Below are positions 15,252 through 21,639 of a stretch of 21,639 nt of DNA, piece after piece. The stretch is from contig QMTJ01000004.1 of NCBI GenBank assembly GCA_003651045.1, positions 1-21,639 on the forward strand, in the 5' to 3' direction. Under the pieces are notes generated by a model. That model saw only the letters and a program-made list of their open reading frames with translations. It ran no database searches and had not been told where the DNA came from. Numbering within the stretch: position 1 is the first letter of the stretch; the number at the start of each line of letters is the position of its first letter. The DNA comes from Thermoplasmata archaeon. GTDB taxonomy: Archaea > Thermoplasmatota > E2 > DHVEG-1. Made by a program: the position numbers and the translations under genes.

Positions 15252-16160
15252 ATGAAAAAAATGTTTTCTTTCACTAAAGAACAAAAAACCCTGGAGATAT
15301 CTGGAGTAAAAATCGGTGGACAACCAGGTATGTACCCTACTGTACTCTTCGGTGGTTTATTCTTTAAAGGTGAACCAGATTTTGAAAACGCAAAAAAACA
15401 TATACAAAACATGCTAAGTTTAAGTAAAAAAACAGGTAACCCTGGTATACCTGATTTTTTCATCCGCAGAGAAGAACACCTTGAAAGCATCATAGATTTC
15501 ATCGAAGAAAACCTCCCCACGGGTTATCCTTTCTCTATAGATATCATTGAACCATCATTAAAAATCATTGCCTTAGAAACACTTCATAAACGTAAACTAC
15601 TACATCGAACGATCTACAACTCAATCCATATCGGAGTCACAGATGAAGAACGTGAAGCTTTACAGAAACATACACCTGAAATGGCTATACTCGTAGCTTT
15701 CAACCCTAAAGATAAATCATCTGATGGTAAAATAGAAGTACTATCAAATGGTGCGAATCTCCTGGATAAAGGTTTAATAGACATATCTAAGGAAGTAGGG
15801 GTTAAAAAAACCCTTGTAGACACCGCAGCACTTGCACCAGGAGAAAACAGTGGCGCATCTATAGCAGCTATACCCGTGGTGAAAGAAGAATACGGTCTAC
15901 CTACTGGTTGCGCAATCCATAACGTCGTTGAGAAATCCACATGGCTGAACGAGTTTAAAACAGCACGTAAAACCGTAGATGTTTCTTCTAACATCAACAT
16001 CCCGTTGTATGGTGGAGACTTCGCAATATACGGCCCTATAGAAAACACAGACCTTGTTTTCCCAGTAATAGCATGGCAGGATATACTAGTTTCCGAGTAC
16101 ACTGAAAACTATTTCGGCGTATCACCTGTTGATTACCATCCACGGAGGAAGTTTTTTTAG
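15252..16160 (+). CDS. mtrH: MtrH-type methyltransferase
   Basis: MtrH moves the methyl group from N5-methyl-tetrahydromethanopterin to the corrinoid of MtrA. The 302-residue protein has the usual length and a TIM-barrel pattern. Typical stretches are FTKEQKTLEISGVKIGGQPGMYPTVL (6-31), FDIIEP-like FSIDIIEPS, and VDTAALAPGENSGASIAAIPVVKEEYGLPTGCAIHNVVE, the last a conserved MtrH region. No other membrane Mtr subunits (B to G) are nearby. The ATG begins on the base after the mtrA stop, with AAAAGGG just upstream. The stop in turn abuts the MetE-type ATG. The cofactor could be tetrahydromethanopterin, a related pterin or folate; the sequence does not settle this. It is very likely functional: no frameshift, and the conserved blocks are intact. 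Confidence 0.92.
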   Translation: MKKMFSFTKEQKTLEISGVKIGGQPGMYPTVLFGGLFFKGEPDFENAKKHIQNMLSLSKKTGNPGIPDFFIRREEHLESIIDFIEENLPTGYPFSIDIIEPSLKIIALETLHKRKLLHRTIYNSIHIGVTDEEREALQKHTPEMAILVAFNPKDKSSDGKIEVLSNGANLLDKGLIDISKEVGVKKTLVDTAALAPGENSGASIAAIPVVKEEYGLPTGCAIHNVVEKSTWLNEFKTARKTVDVSSNINIPLYGGDFAIYGPIENTDLVFPVIAWQDILVSEYTENYFGVSPVDYHPRRKFF

Positions 16161-17057
16161 ATGAAAAAAGTTAAAACAACTGTTATCGGATCGTACCCAG
16201 TACAAATAAACAACATGGAACTCATGAAAAAATATTTCAACCAAACAGAAATCTCTTGGGAGAAATATATTAAAAAAGCAGTAGAAGACATGGTCAATGC
16301 AGGTATCGACCTTATCTCAGATGGTCAAACAAGAGACCCATTTGTCAACATTTTTTTTAGAAAACTAAAAGGATGTAGAATAAGAGATAGAGCAGAAGTT
16401 ATAGACAAAATAGAACACGTTGAACCTATAACAGTTGAGGATCAAAAATATGTTAAAACACTGTTACCACCAGGTAAAGAATTAATCGGTCTTCTTACTG
16501 GACCATATACGCTCACTAAAACATGCGTTGATCTCTTCTATAACGATGAAAAACAGTTAGCATTTGATTTCGCAGATGCACTACGGAAAGAAGCAAAAAT
16601 ATTACAAAAACATGTACATATGATCGGTATAGATGAACCTTTTTTTTCTATTTCAATACCAGAATACGCACGTGAGCTGATAGTAAAAATCATAAAAGGA
16701 CTTTCATGCCCTACTAGGTTGCATGTATGCGGTGATGTATCAAACATAGTACCAAAACTTTTAGAAATACCTGTAGATGTTTTATCACATGAATTCAAAG
16801 CCTCACCACATCTATTCAATGTATTCAAAGACTATAGTTTCAAACAGCATATATGCCTAGGTTCAGTCCGTTCAGATGACACCAGAGTTGAAACAGCTGA
16901 AGAAATAAAAACCCATATCGAAAAAGGAATAGAAACTTTCAATGGTAGAATCAGTCAGATATCACCAGACTGCGGGTTACGGTTGTTACCTAGAAACGTT
17001 GCTTTTCAAAAACTTAAAAACCTTGTAAAAGCAAAGGAGGCTATAACTATATGGTAG
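16161..17057 (+). CDS. metE: Core MetE-type methionine synthase
   Basis: This is a homologue of the C-terminal catalytic domain of cobalamin-independent methionine synthase. At 298 residues it has no N-terminal half, as in archaeal and some bacterial short forms. All four zinc ligands are present: His188 and Cys190 (LHVCGD), Glu211 (SHEF) and Cys271 (PDCGLRLLP). The IGSYPV start (9-14) and DGQTRDPF (54-61) are also typical. Short MetE forms use methyl-corrinoid donors instead of methylfolate (the Methanothermobacter enzyme uses methylcobalamin in vitro). Here the adjacent MtrA is the natural donor candidate, so the reaction would be methyl-MtrA plus homocysteine to methionine. GGAGG lies 12 nt before the ATG. 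The gene abuts mtrH and overlaps the next gene by 7 bp. Which folate-independent subfamily it belongs to needs a tree. Confidence 0.9.
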   Translation: MKKVKTTVIGSYPVQINNMELMKKYFNQTEISWEKYIKKAVEDMVNAGIDLISDGQTRDPFVNIFFRKLKGCRIRDRAEVIDKIEHVEPITVEDQKYVKTLLPPGKELIGLLTGPYTLTKTCVDLFYNDEKQLAFDFADALRKEAKILQKHVHMIGIDEPFFSISIPEYARELIVKIIKGLSCPTRLHVCGDVSNIVPKLLEIPVDVLSHEFKASPHLFNVFKDYSFKQHICLGSVRSDDTRVETAEEIKTHIEKGIETFNGRISQISPDCGLRLLPRNVAFQKLKNLVKAKEAITIW

Positions 17058-17383
17058 ATAAAGAAATCCCTCTTATTAAAGCAAAAAAAACACCAGAAAA
17101 AGACGTAACATTAGATCCTAATGGTTTTTTCGTAATAGAAATCAATAGAGAACGAAAACAAATACATGTTGAATATTATTCAAATGTTTACAAAGACAAT
17201 AGAATAGTCTCAGGTAAACTAGAGAAGGTTTTCTCAGGGGATAAAGCAGATGCACTATGTGACACTATTACAAAGCACGTCCCACGTCTTTTACCTGAAC
17301 ACTACATGTACATTGGGAGAGAACTTCAAAAAGCACAATATGCACTTGAACAAAACAAAAAATATATCCAAGGCAGCTGCTAA
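17051..17383 (+). CDS. DUF4346-like small protein of the methionine operon
   Basis: The 110-residue protein contains DPNGFFVIEINRERKQIHVEYY (22-43) and HYMYIGRELQKAQYALEQNKKYIQ near the C-terminus. I recognise these two blocks from DUF4346, a domain found fused to or beside MtrA-like corrinoid proteins in archaea and some bacteria. Here it is a separate polypeptide. The fold and activity are unknown. Its constant link with MtrA suggests a partner that docks on or protects the corrinoid protein. The ATG overlaps the metE stop by 7 bp and has GGAGG 10 nt upstream, so translation is coupled. Two cysteines (one the final residue) are not in a metal motif. The 3' end overlaps the convergent RPA-like gene by 4 bp. 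Confidence 0.75.
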   Translation: MVDKEIPLIKAKKTPEKDVTLDPNGFFVIEINRERKQIHVEYYSNVYKDNRIVSGKLEKVFSGDKADALCDTITKHVPRLLPEHYMYIGRELQKAQYALEQNKKYIQGSC

Positions 17384-18174
17384 ACCTTCTTGATCACTCC
17401 TTTTTTGTTTAAATGAAAACTTGTTTCGTTATTCCTCTGTTTTAACTCAACATTATATAATTCAACCATATCACCAGGTTTAAAACCTTGTATCTCTTTT
17501 ACTTTTTCACCCCATAACGTTACTACTCTGACACCTTCTCTATTCTTTAGTTTAACATTAGTTACAAAACCAAATTCACCATTGTCTCTAAAAAAAGCAC
17601 GTGTAGGTTGTATTTCAACTATCCTACCAGTTATAGTAGAACAAAGTTGTTTCTCCTCTTCATCTATAGTATTATTTTTATTATCTAAAAGTTTATTTTT
17701 TTCATCAGTTAATATTTCAACAGTACCCCATCGACCAACATTTATTTCAACACCGTTTAAACCATTTTTTACATAACCGTTAACTATTTTAACTCTATCC
17801 CCTGTTTTTAAAATATTGTTCTCTACTAACTCCACGTTTTTATCCCATAACACCAGCCTGCATACACCTGTCTCATCTGATATCTCAAGATTAACTACCT
17901 TACCAGTACTCCCGTTTTTACGGTTGAAACTTTTTGTTTCCGCTATACTATTAACCACCCCAGTAACCGTGCATTCCATACCCACTGTTAAATCAGTGAT
18001 TTTACATGTGTTACACGTGTTTCTACCGAGCTTATCAACAATCAACCAAGCAATGGTTTCTTCATCAAATAAATCATCATATTCCTTTCGTAGTTTTTTT
18101 ATTTCTTGTTCAAACTCTTCTTTTGTTTTGAAATCCTTGATTTTCTCATAAAATTCATCTTTTGTTATATGCAT
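17380..18174 (-). CDS. RPA-like single-stranded DNA-binding protein with two OB folds
   Basis: This is a COG1599-type replication protein A homologue, 264 residues long. Residues 1-55 are helical and charged (DEETIAWLIVDKLGRN is typical of archaeal RPA N-termini). The first OB fold is about 60-155 (VGMECTVTGVVNSI, GKVVNLEISDETGVCRLVLWD, LKTGDRVKIVNGYVK). An acidic Asn-rich linker follows, and the second OB fold is about 178-262 (TITGRIVEIQPTRAF, VTNVKLKNREGVRVVTLWG, KPGDMVELYNVELK). No C-terminal zinc finger is present; the two cysteines at about 54 and 57 form a CNTC pair between helix and OB fold. It should protect single-stranded DNA in replication and repair. No Shine-Dalgarno is evident; an AT-rich TATA-like stretch lies near 18220-18235. 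It converges on the methionine operon. Confidence 0.88.
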   Translation of the reverse strand: MHITKDEFYEKIKDFKTKEEFEQEIKKLRKEYDDLFDEETIAWLIVDKLGRNTCNTCKITDLTVGMECTVTGVVNSIAETKSFNRKNGSTGKVVNLEISDETGVCRLVLWDKNVELVENNILKTGDRVKIVNGYVKNGLNGVEINVGRWGTVEILTDEKNKLLDNKNNTIDEEEKQLCSTITGRIVEIQPTRAFFRDNGEFGFVTNVKLKNREGVRVVTLWGEKVKEIQGFKPGDMVELYNVELKQRNNETSFHLNKKGVIKKV

Positions 18175-18271
18175 CCAAATAAAAGATATAGACTATGAAT
18201 GTTTAAAACTATTCCTAAAAAAAATATAAAAAAAAGATATTTAGAGTTGGGATGAGAGATCTAAAAATTTT

Positions 18272-21200
18272 TTAGAACCTTAGCAGTTGCTGTAGCACTG
18301 GGAAAAGATTAGGATGTTTTTCAAAGAAAGTATTTAGTAGATCCCATATTTTCACTGTTTTATCTCTACTTTTTGTTATAGATACTTTAAGTGGTTCTGA
18401 CCAGTCACTCCATTGACCATAGCTGTCATAGGCTTGTACTTTGACATCATAGCTACCTTTACTACTCCAACTATGGCTAGCAGTAACTGTTTCACCAGAA
18501 GATACTGGTCCTATGATACTTTGCTCCCCGTCACCCCAGTCGAATGCATAGTATAGTTCATCATTATATGGATCCACTGCTTTAGAAGTATAAGTGTGAC
18601 TCTCCCCGGTTTTTATACTCGTTGCACCCTCAGGTTTAACAGGTTTACCTGGTGTTTTATCTTTTTCTATATCTACAATGGTATCGTATTTGACTTCTTT
18701 GTCATTGTAGATGGCTTTAACGCTAACCCAGTATACACCTGGTTTATCCCATTCTCCTTGTATTGTTTTACCTGTTGCGTCATCATAGATTCCATCTTCA
18801 TCGAGATCCCAGACATAAGAGATGGGTTCATCGTTTGCTTCTGCTTTTAGTTGAACAGGTACACCCGGGGAGCTGTCTCCTTCATCGTTTTTACTATTCA
18901 CTGTTATCTTCACGTTTTCCTCTGACGCTGGATACCCACCGATTTTGAGACTCGGGTCACCAAGTAACACCCATTGTTCTACTGTTTTTTCATGTGCTAT
19001 ATCCCATTCATGTGCTCCTTTGAAATGGTTGATGTATTCTGTGAGTGTTTGCTCATATGCTTCTCCAAGGATGTCATGCCCATTTGTGCCATATTGAACG
19101 AAAAACTCTGTGGTTATGTAGTTATCAAGTCCTCCAACTGTGCACCATTCACCTAGTATACCATAACCGTATCCTGTGTTACCAATGCATGCTATTGCTC
19201 CTCTTTTTGAAAGACGTGTAAACCACCAACTCCAGCATTCAGCAGTAGGGTTACCATAGGAATGCATCATGTGTTTGTTTTTAACATCAAATAATGTTGT
19301 TAGCAGTGATACATTGAACATACTATTATGGCATCCACCTACTACTACAACAGGGTTTTTATAATCATTCTCTAGCTTTTCCATTGGGAAAAACGGTGGA
19401 CCACCAAGGAGATCTATTACTGACAATCCATTGAGGCTGCCAATCTGCCGGTTACCCGGTATACCTGGGTAATGGTTAGCCCATACCGCTGGGCTACCGT
19501 GTCCACTGAAGAACGTGAAACCGCTACCTTGGTTTTGTGCATTTATCACATCTTGTTGTCCATACCATGTACCTTTTGAACTCCAAAGTATTACTTTCTG
19601 GAAATCACTTGGCATGTAGTAGAGAGCTCCAGCTCTCTCATGTAACAGTTTTTCACCAGTTGTCCATTCACCTTCGTAGTACATTTCTGTATGGTTCCTC
19701 CAATCTGAGAAAACAACCGTTCCAGCATTATTTTCAACCCAGACATGTATGTTTGTAACATTACCATATGGCCTTGGATCATAGCTTTTACCTCTGAGGT
19801 GTAGTATACCGTTTTTGTATTCAACATTCGCGTAACCCGTATGGTCATTACAGTATGCTTCTTTCTCTGTGGGTTTGTAGAAATAGTCGTCTTTACCTAT
19901 AACGTCTCCTTCAGATACACTCATGATCTTAGCCACTGGTAGCGCAGGATATTTAGGGTAATCCGCGATGAGTTTGTAGTCATCATGGTTAAACGTTAGT
20001 TTTGTATCCTGTGTTTTGTCAAGTGTTACATGTGTTACATCTATTGGCCCAGGGGTCATATCCGCATTAGTACTTTGAGCATAGATTGTGTACTCGCCAT
20101 TGGGTAAACCATTCGTATTCCATTCAAAGTTTAAATCAATTTGATCAAGGAAACCGTCACCTGATACAACTATCATCTTTTTAAACCAAGAAGGATCAGC
20201 AGCACCGTTTTCATAGTGTATAATTTTGTCAACTACGTTCCTCACCTCTCGTGTGTTCCTGCAGGCGAGTCTACCAAGGCAGACATCCGGGTATAGATCT
20301 AGTTTATCTTTTTTCCAGCCTTTCCACTCCGCGAAAATACCGTTACCATTGGAATCCCAGTTGTCGAATTCTCCACCTTCCTTGTAGATATCAGCGTAAT
20401 ATAAGTCACATAAGTACCCTGGTTCCCCTGCATTAAGATTAGAGTATCTAACGGGTACACGCCAGTGTTTATCACCATAATTCACGTTATCCCGTGGGTT
20501 AGCCCATATCAAAGATTTTAAACCACCAACTAGTAAAACATATTTGACACCCCAGGTTTCAAGTGCATCCTTGATAAAATATTTGATTTTCTCAGGTTTA
20601 TCAACACCAGAGTACTCATTGTATATTTCTTTTGTTGTTTTAAGAATCGTCCGTACACCATGACTGTTTTTATGCTCAACCAACGGTTGCAGGTCACTTG
20701 TAAACTCTGGTGGAGCAATAATAACTAGATCATACTCGCTGGTAGCTGGGAATGGATCACTATTAGGTTTACTATATCTGATAGTTAAGTCTATGTTTTT
20801 TGCATACTGTACGGTATCAGTTTTTGGACTGTACCTAACAGGGCACGTGTTTATCGTTAGGAGTGTTTTATGTTCCATGTTTCCATCAAAACCTACACCC
20901 ACGTTATAAGTAAACCAGTTGTCTGGGAAGAAATCCGGTGAGTTGTATATTGTGTCATCCTTCACAGGTTTTTTAGAAGTAGTTTCCATACTTTTTATAA
21001 CCGGCTGTGGTGCAGGCTGGATCTTACTAGGTAAAACCATGGTTTCAACGTTTTTCACGTTGCAACTAATACCATCTATTTTTACACCAAAAGGTAATAT
21101 TATTGTCTCTGTATAAACTGGAAGCATTGGTTTACCACCGTTGAAGATATAGTTATTTGCTTCCTTCACGTTCAAAGTAATATACTCTTGTTTTTCAATG

Positions 21201-21331
21201 ATTTGTGGTTTAGAAAAACCTAACTTTAGAGTTTTGCTCTCAAGTGTTTCACCTGCCTTGGTTCCTATACCCACTGCAGCGTAACTACTAATTAAAAGTA
21301 GTACAACTGCAAAATATACTATTTTTTTCAT
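18272..21331 (-). CDS. Secreted C25 (gingipain-type) peptidase with PKD domains
   Basis: This 1019-residue extracellular cysteine peptidase begins with a signal peptide (MKKIVYFAVVLLLISSYAAV, cleavage near 20-25). A propeptide-like region extends to about 195. The C25 domain starts at YDLVIIAPPEF (200) and includes YVLLVGG and DVCLGRLACRN. Catalytic His611 is in FFSGHGSP and catalytic Cys667 in VVVVGGCHNS. A segment of roughly 150 residues (about 400-555) with beta-sandwich character lies between GDGFLDQ and the His motif. GDPSLKIGGYP (791-801) ends the peptidase. Two PKD/Ig-like domains follow at about 806-890 (YVWDLDEDGIYDD) and 893-987 (FDWGDGEQS). The C-terminus is an amphipathic tail, VKIWDLLNTFFEKHP onward. 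GGGGAG precedes the ATG. It likely degrades external protein for peptide catabolism; specificity is unknown. Confidence 0.92.
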   Translation of the reverse strand: MKKIVYFAVVLLLISSYAAVGIGTKAGETLESKTLKLGFSKPQIIEKQEYITLNVKEANNYIFNGGKPMLPVYTETIILPFGVKIDGISCNVKNVETMVLPSKIQPAPQPVIKSMETTSKKPVKDDTIYNSPDFFPDNWFTYNVGVGFDGNMEHKTLLTINTCPVRYSPKTDTVQYAKNIDLTIRYSKPNSDPFPATSEYDLVIIAPPEFTSDLQPLVEHKNSHGVRTILKTTKEIYNEYSGVDKPEKIKYFIKDALETWGVKYVLLVGGLKSLIWANPRDNVNYGDKHWRVPVRYSNLNAGEPGYLCDLYYADIYKEGGEFDNWDSNGNGIFAEWKGWKKDKLDLYPDVCLGRLACRNTREVRNVVDKIIHYENGAADPSWFKKMIVVSGDGFLDQIDLNFEWNTNGLPNGEYTIYAQSTNADMTPGPIDVTHVTLDKTQDTKLTFNHDDYKLIADYPKYPALPVAKIMSVSEGDVIGKDDYFYKPTEKEAYCNDHTGYANVEYKNGILHLRGKSYDPRPYGNVTNIHVWVENNAGTVVFSDWRNHTEMYYEGEWTTGEKLLHERAGALYYMPSDFQKVILWSSKGTWYGQQDVINAQNQGSGFTFFSGHGSPAVWANHYPGIPGNRQIGSLNGLSVIDLLGGPPFFPMEKLENDYKNPVVVVGGCHNSMFNVSLLTTLFDVKNKHMMHSYGNPTAECWSWWFTRLSKRGAIACIGNTGYGYGILGEWCTVGGLDNYITTEFFVQYGTNGHDILGEAYEQTLTEYINHFKGAHEWDIAHEKTVEQWVLLGDPSLKIGGYPASEENVKITVNSKNDEGDSSPGVPVQLKAEANDEPISYVWDLDEDGIYDDATGKTIQGEWDKPGVYWVSVKAIYNDKEVKYDTIVDIEKDKTPGKPVKPEGATSIKTGESHTYTSKAVDPYNDELYYAFDWGDGEQSIIGPVSSGETVTASHSWSSKGSYDVKVQAYDSYGQWSDWSEPLKVSITKSRDKTVKIWDLLNTFFEKHPNLFPVLQQLLRF

Positions 21332-21354
21332 TTTTTTCTATCTCCCCTAAAACA

Positions 21355-21377
21355 TTAGCTCATTTAACAACAGCTAA
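21355..21377. promoter_or_regulatory. Inverted repeat near the C25 peptidase start site
   Basis: TTAGCT and AGCTAA are perfect 6-bp arms with an 11-bp spacer. The predicted minus-strand transcript start, about 26 bp from the TATA-like element at 21397-21405, falls at the edge of the repeat. This is consistent with an operator, but the arms are short and AT-rich. Confidence 0.3.
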
Positions 21378-21396
21378 ATCCCCATACATTTTATTA

Positions 21397-21405
21397 TTTA
21401 TAAAA
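21397..21405 (-). promoter_or_regulatory. TATA-like box of the C25 peptidase gene
   Basis: The minus strand reads TTTTATAAA here, and a second candidate (CATATATAAA) lies just upstream at about 21408-21417. Either gives a leader of roughly 40-55 nt ending with GGGGAG before the ATG. Confidence 0.45.
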
Positions 21406-21429
21406 CTTTTTATATATGGGCGGGAGACT

Positions 21430-21470
21430 ATCAGGATAAAAATGTTTTTATAAATCTTTCACTCCCTGAT
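21430..21470. other. Nested inverted repeats
   Basis: ATCAGG (21430-21435) is inverted as CCTGAT (21465-21470). Directly inside it is a perfect ATAAAAA/TTTTTAT stem (21436-21451) with a 2-nt loop. The whole could fold with a 13-nt bulge. It lies in gene-free sequence upstream of the peptidase promoter; a role is not evident. Confidence 0.3.
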
Positions 21471-21486
21471 GAGTAAATAGTTTTTT

Positions 21487-21548
21487 ATGCTTATTTTGAC
21501 AGCATCTATAAGATACTAGAGTTAGTTGTTGATAACTTATAGGATGCT
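21487..21548. other. Inverted repeats with two exclusive pairings
   Basis: AGCATCTATAAG (21501-21512) pairs with CTTATAGGATGCT (21536-21548) over 12 bp with one bulged G and a 23-nt loop. The same AGCAT can instead pair with ATGCT at 21487-21491. No open reading frame is evident. It could be part of a small RNA or a leader for a gene beyond the window end; 21549-21639 is AT-rich with a TATA-like GTATAAAATA at 21581-21590. Confidence 0.35.
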
Positions 21549-21639
21549 CTTAAAAAAATATTGTTTATGTATATGTTCATGTATAAAATATTTTTTTTAA
21601 TATAAAAAAACCAGTTTAACATTTTTGGGAAATGAAAAC

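Noticed and set aside
15614..16102. Minus-strand 162-codon frame inside mtrH
   Set aside because: It is antisense to a well-conserved gene and has no recognisable domain.
21461..21510. Possible C/D-box small RNA: CTGATGAG near 21466 as box C
   Set aside because: No CUGA box D at suitable distance and no C'/D' pair was found.
21632..21639. ATGAAAAC at the window end, possible start of a plus-strand gene with a TATA-like box at 21581-21590
   Set aside because: Only eight bases are visible, so a coding region cannot be supported.
1..21639. CRISPR arrays, insertion sequences, tRNA and rRNA genes
   Set aside because: No regularly spaced direct repeats, transposase sequence, T-loop-like motif in a cloverleaf context, or rRNA-like stretch was seen.

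Overview
The window is AT-rich archaeal chromosome. This rests on the gene set: Orc1/Cdc6, PriS, an archaeal Gins51, RadA, a two-OB-fold RPA-like protein, and the tetrahydromethanopterin methyltransferase subunits MtrA and MtrH. It also rests on TATA-like boxes about 25 bp before inferred transcript starts and on frequent GGAGG ribosome-binding sites. A euryarchaeon of the Thermoplasmatota side is likely. The large secreted C25 (gingipain-type) peptidase with PKD domains recalls uncultured benthic lineages such as Marine Benthic Group D, but that placement is inference. No methyl-coenzyme M reductase gene is in the window, so methanogenesis cannot be judged. No tRNA, rRNA, CRISPR array or insertion sequence was seen.

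Layout. 138-4091 holds replication and repair genes: an endonuclease III-related HhH-GPD glycosylase, orc1/cdc6 (convergent with it), priS and gins51. 4099-6620 (minus) is a pair of GT4-type glycosyltransferases, probably one operon. 6744-6878 (minus) is a 44-residue CxxC/CxxC zinc-binding protein with a TTG start, divergent from the GTPase gene hflX (7056-8327). 8447-9475 is a secreted right-handed beta-helix protein whose leader folds into a 17-bp hairpin. 9546-10190 is an acidic, low-complexity protein of unknown role. On the minus strand follow a VOC/glyoxalase-fold metalloprotein, a glycine C-acetyltransferase (KBL), an AcoX-type NAD kinase homologue, a 61-residue conserved-looking protein and RadA. 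14661-17383 is a compact plus-strand operon: soluble MtrA, MtrH, a catalytic-domain-only MetE-type methionine synthase and a small DUF4346-like protein. It converges on an RPA-like gene (17380-18174). The end is a 1019-residue secreted C25 peptidase (18272-21331) and 308 bp without a recognised gene, containing inverted repeats.

How the parts work together. The most interesting unit is 14661-17383. The genes abut or overlap by a few bases, and the products suggest a complete membrane-free route: methyl-tetrahydromethanopterin (or a related pterin) to the corrinoid on MtrA through MtrH, then to homocysteine through the MetE-type zinc enzyme. In this reading two parts of the methanogens' energy-conserving Mtr complex serve methionine synthesis. 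The replication and repair genes (orc1/cdc6, priS, gins51, radA, RPA-like, HhH glycosylase) lie in one 18-kb neighbourhood, so the orc1/cdc6-priS gap is a candidate origin region, though no clear origin-recognition box was found. The two secreted proteins end in similar short amphipathic tails after a basic stretch, possibly a sorting or attachment signal.
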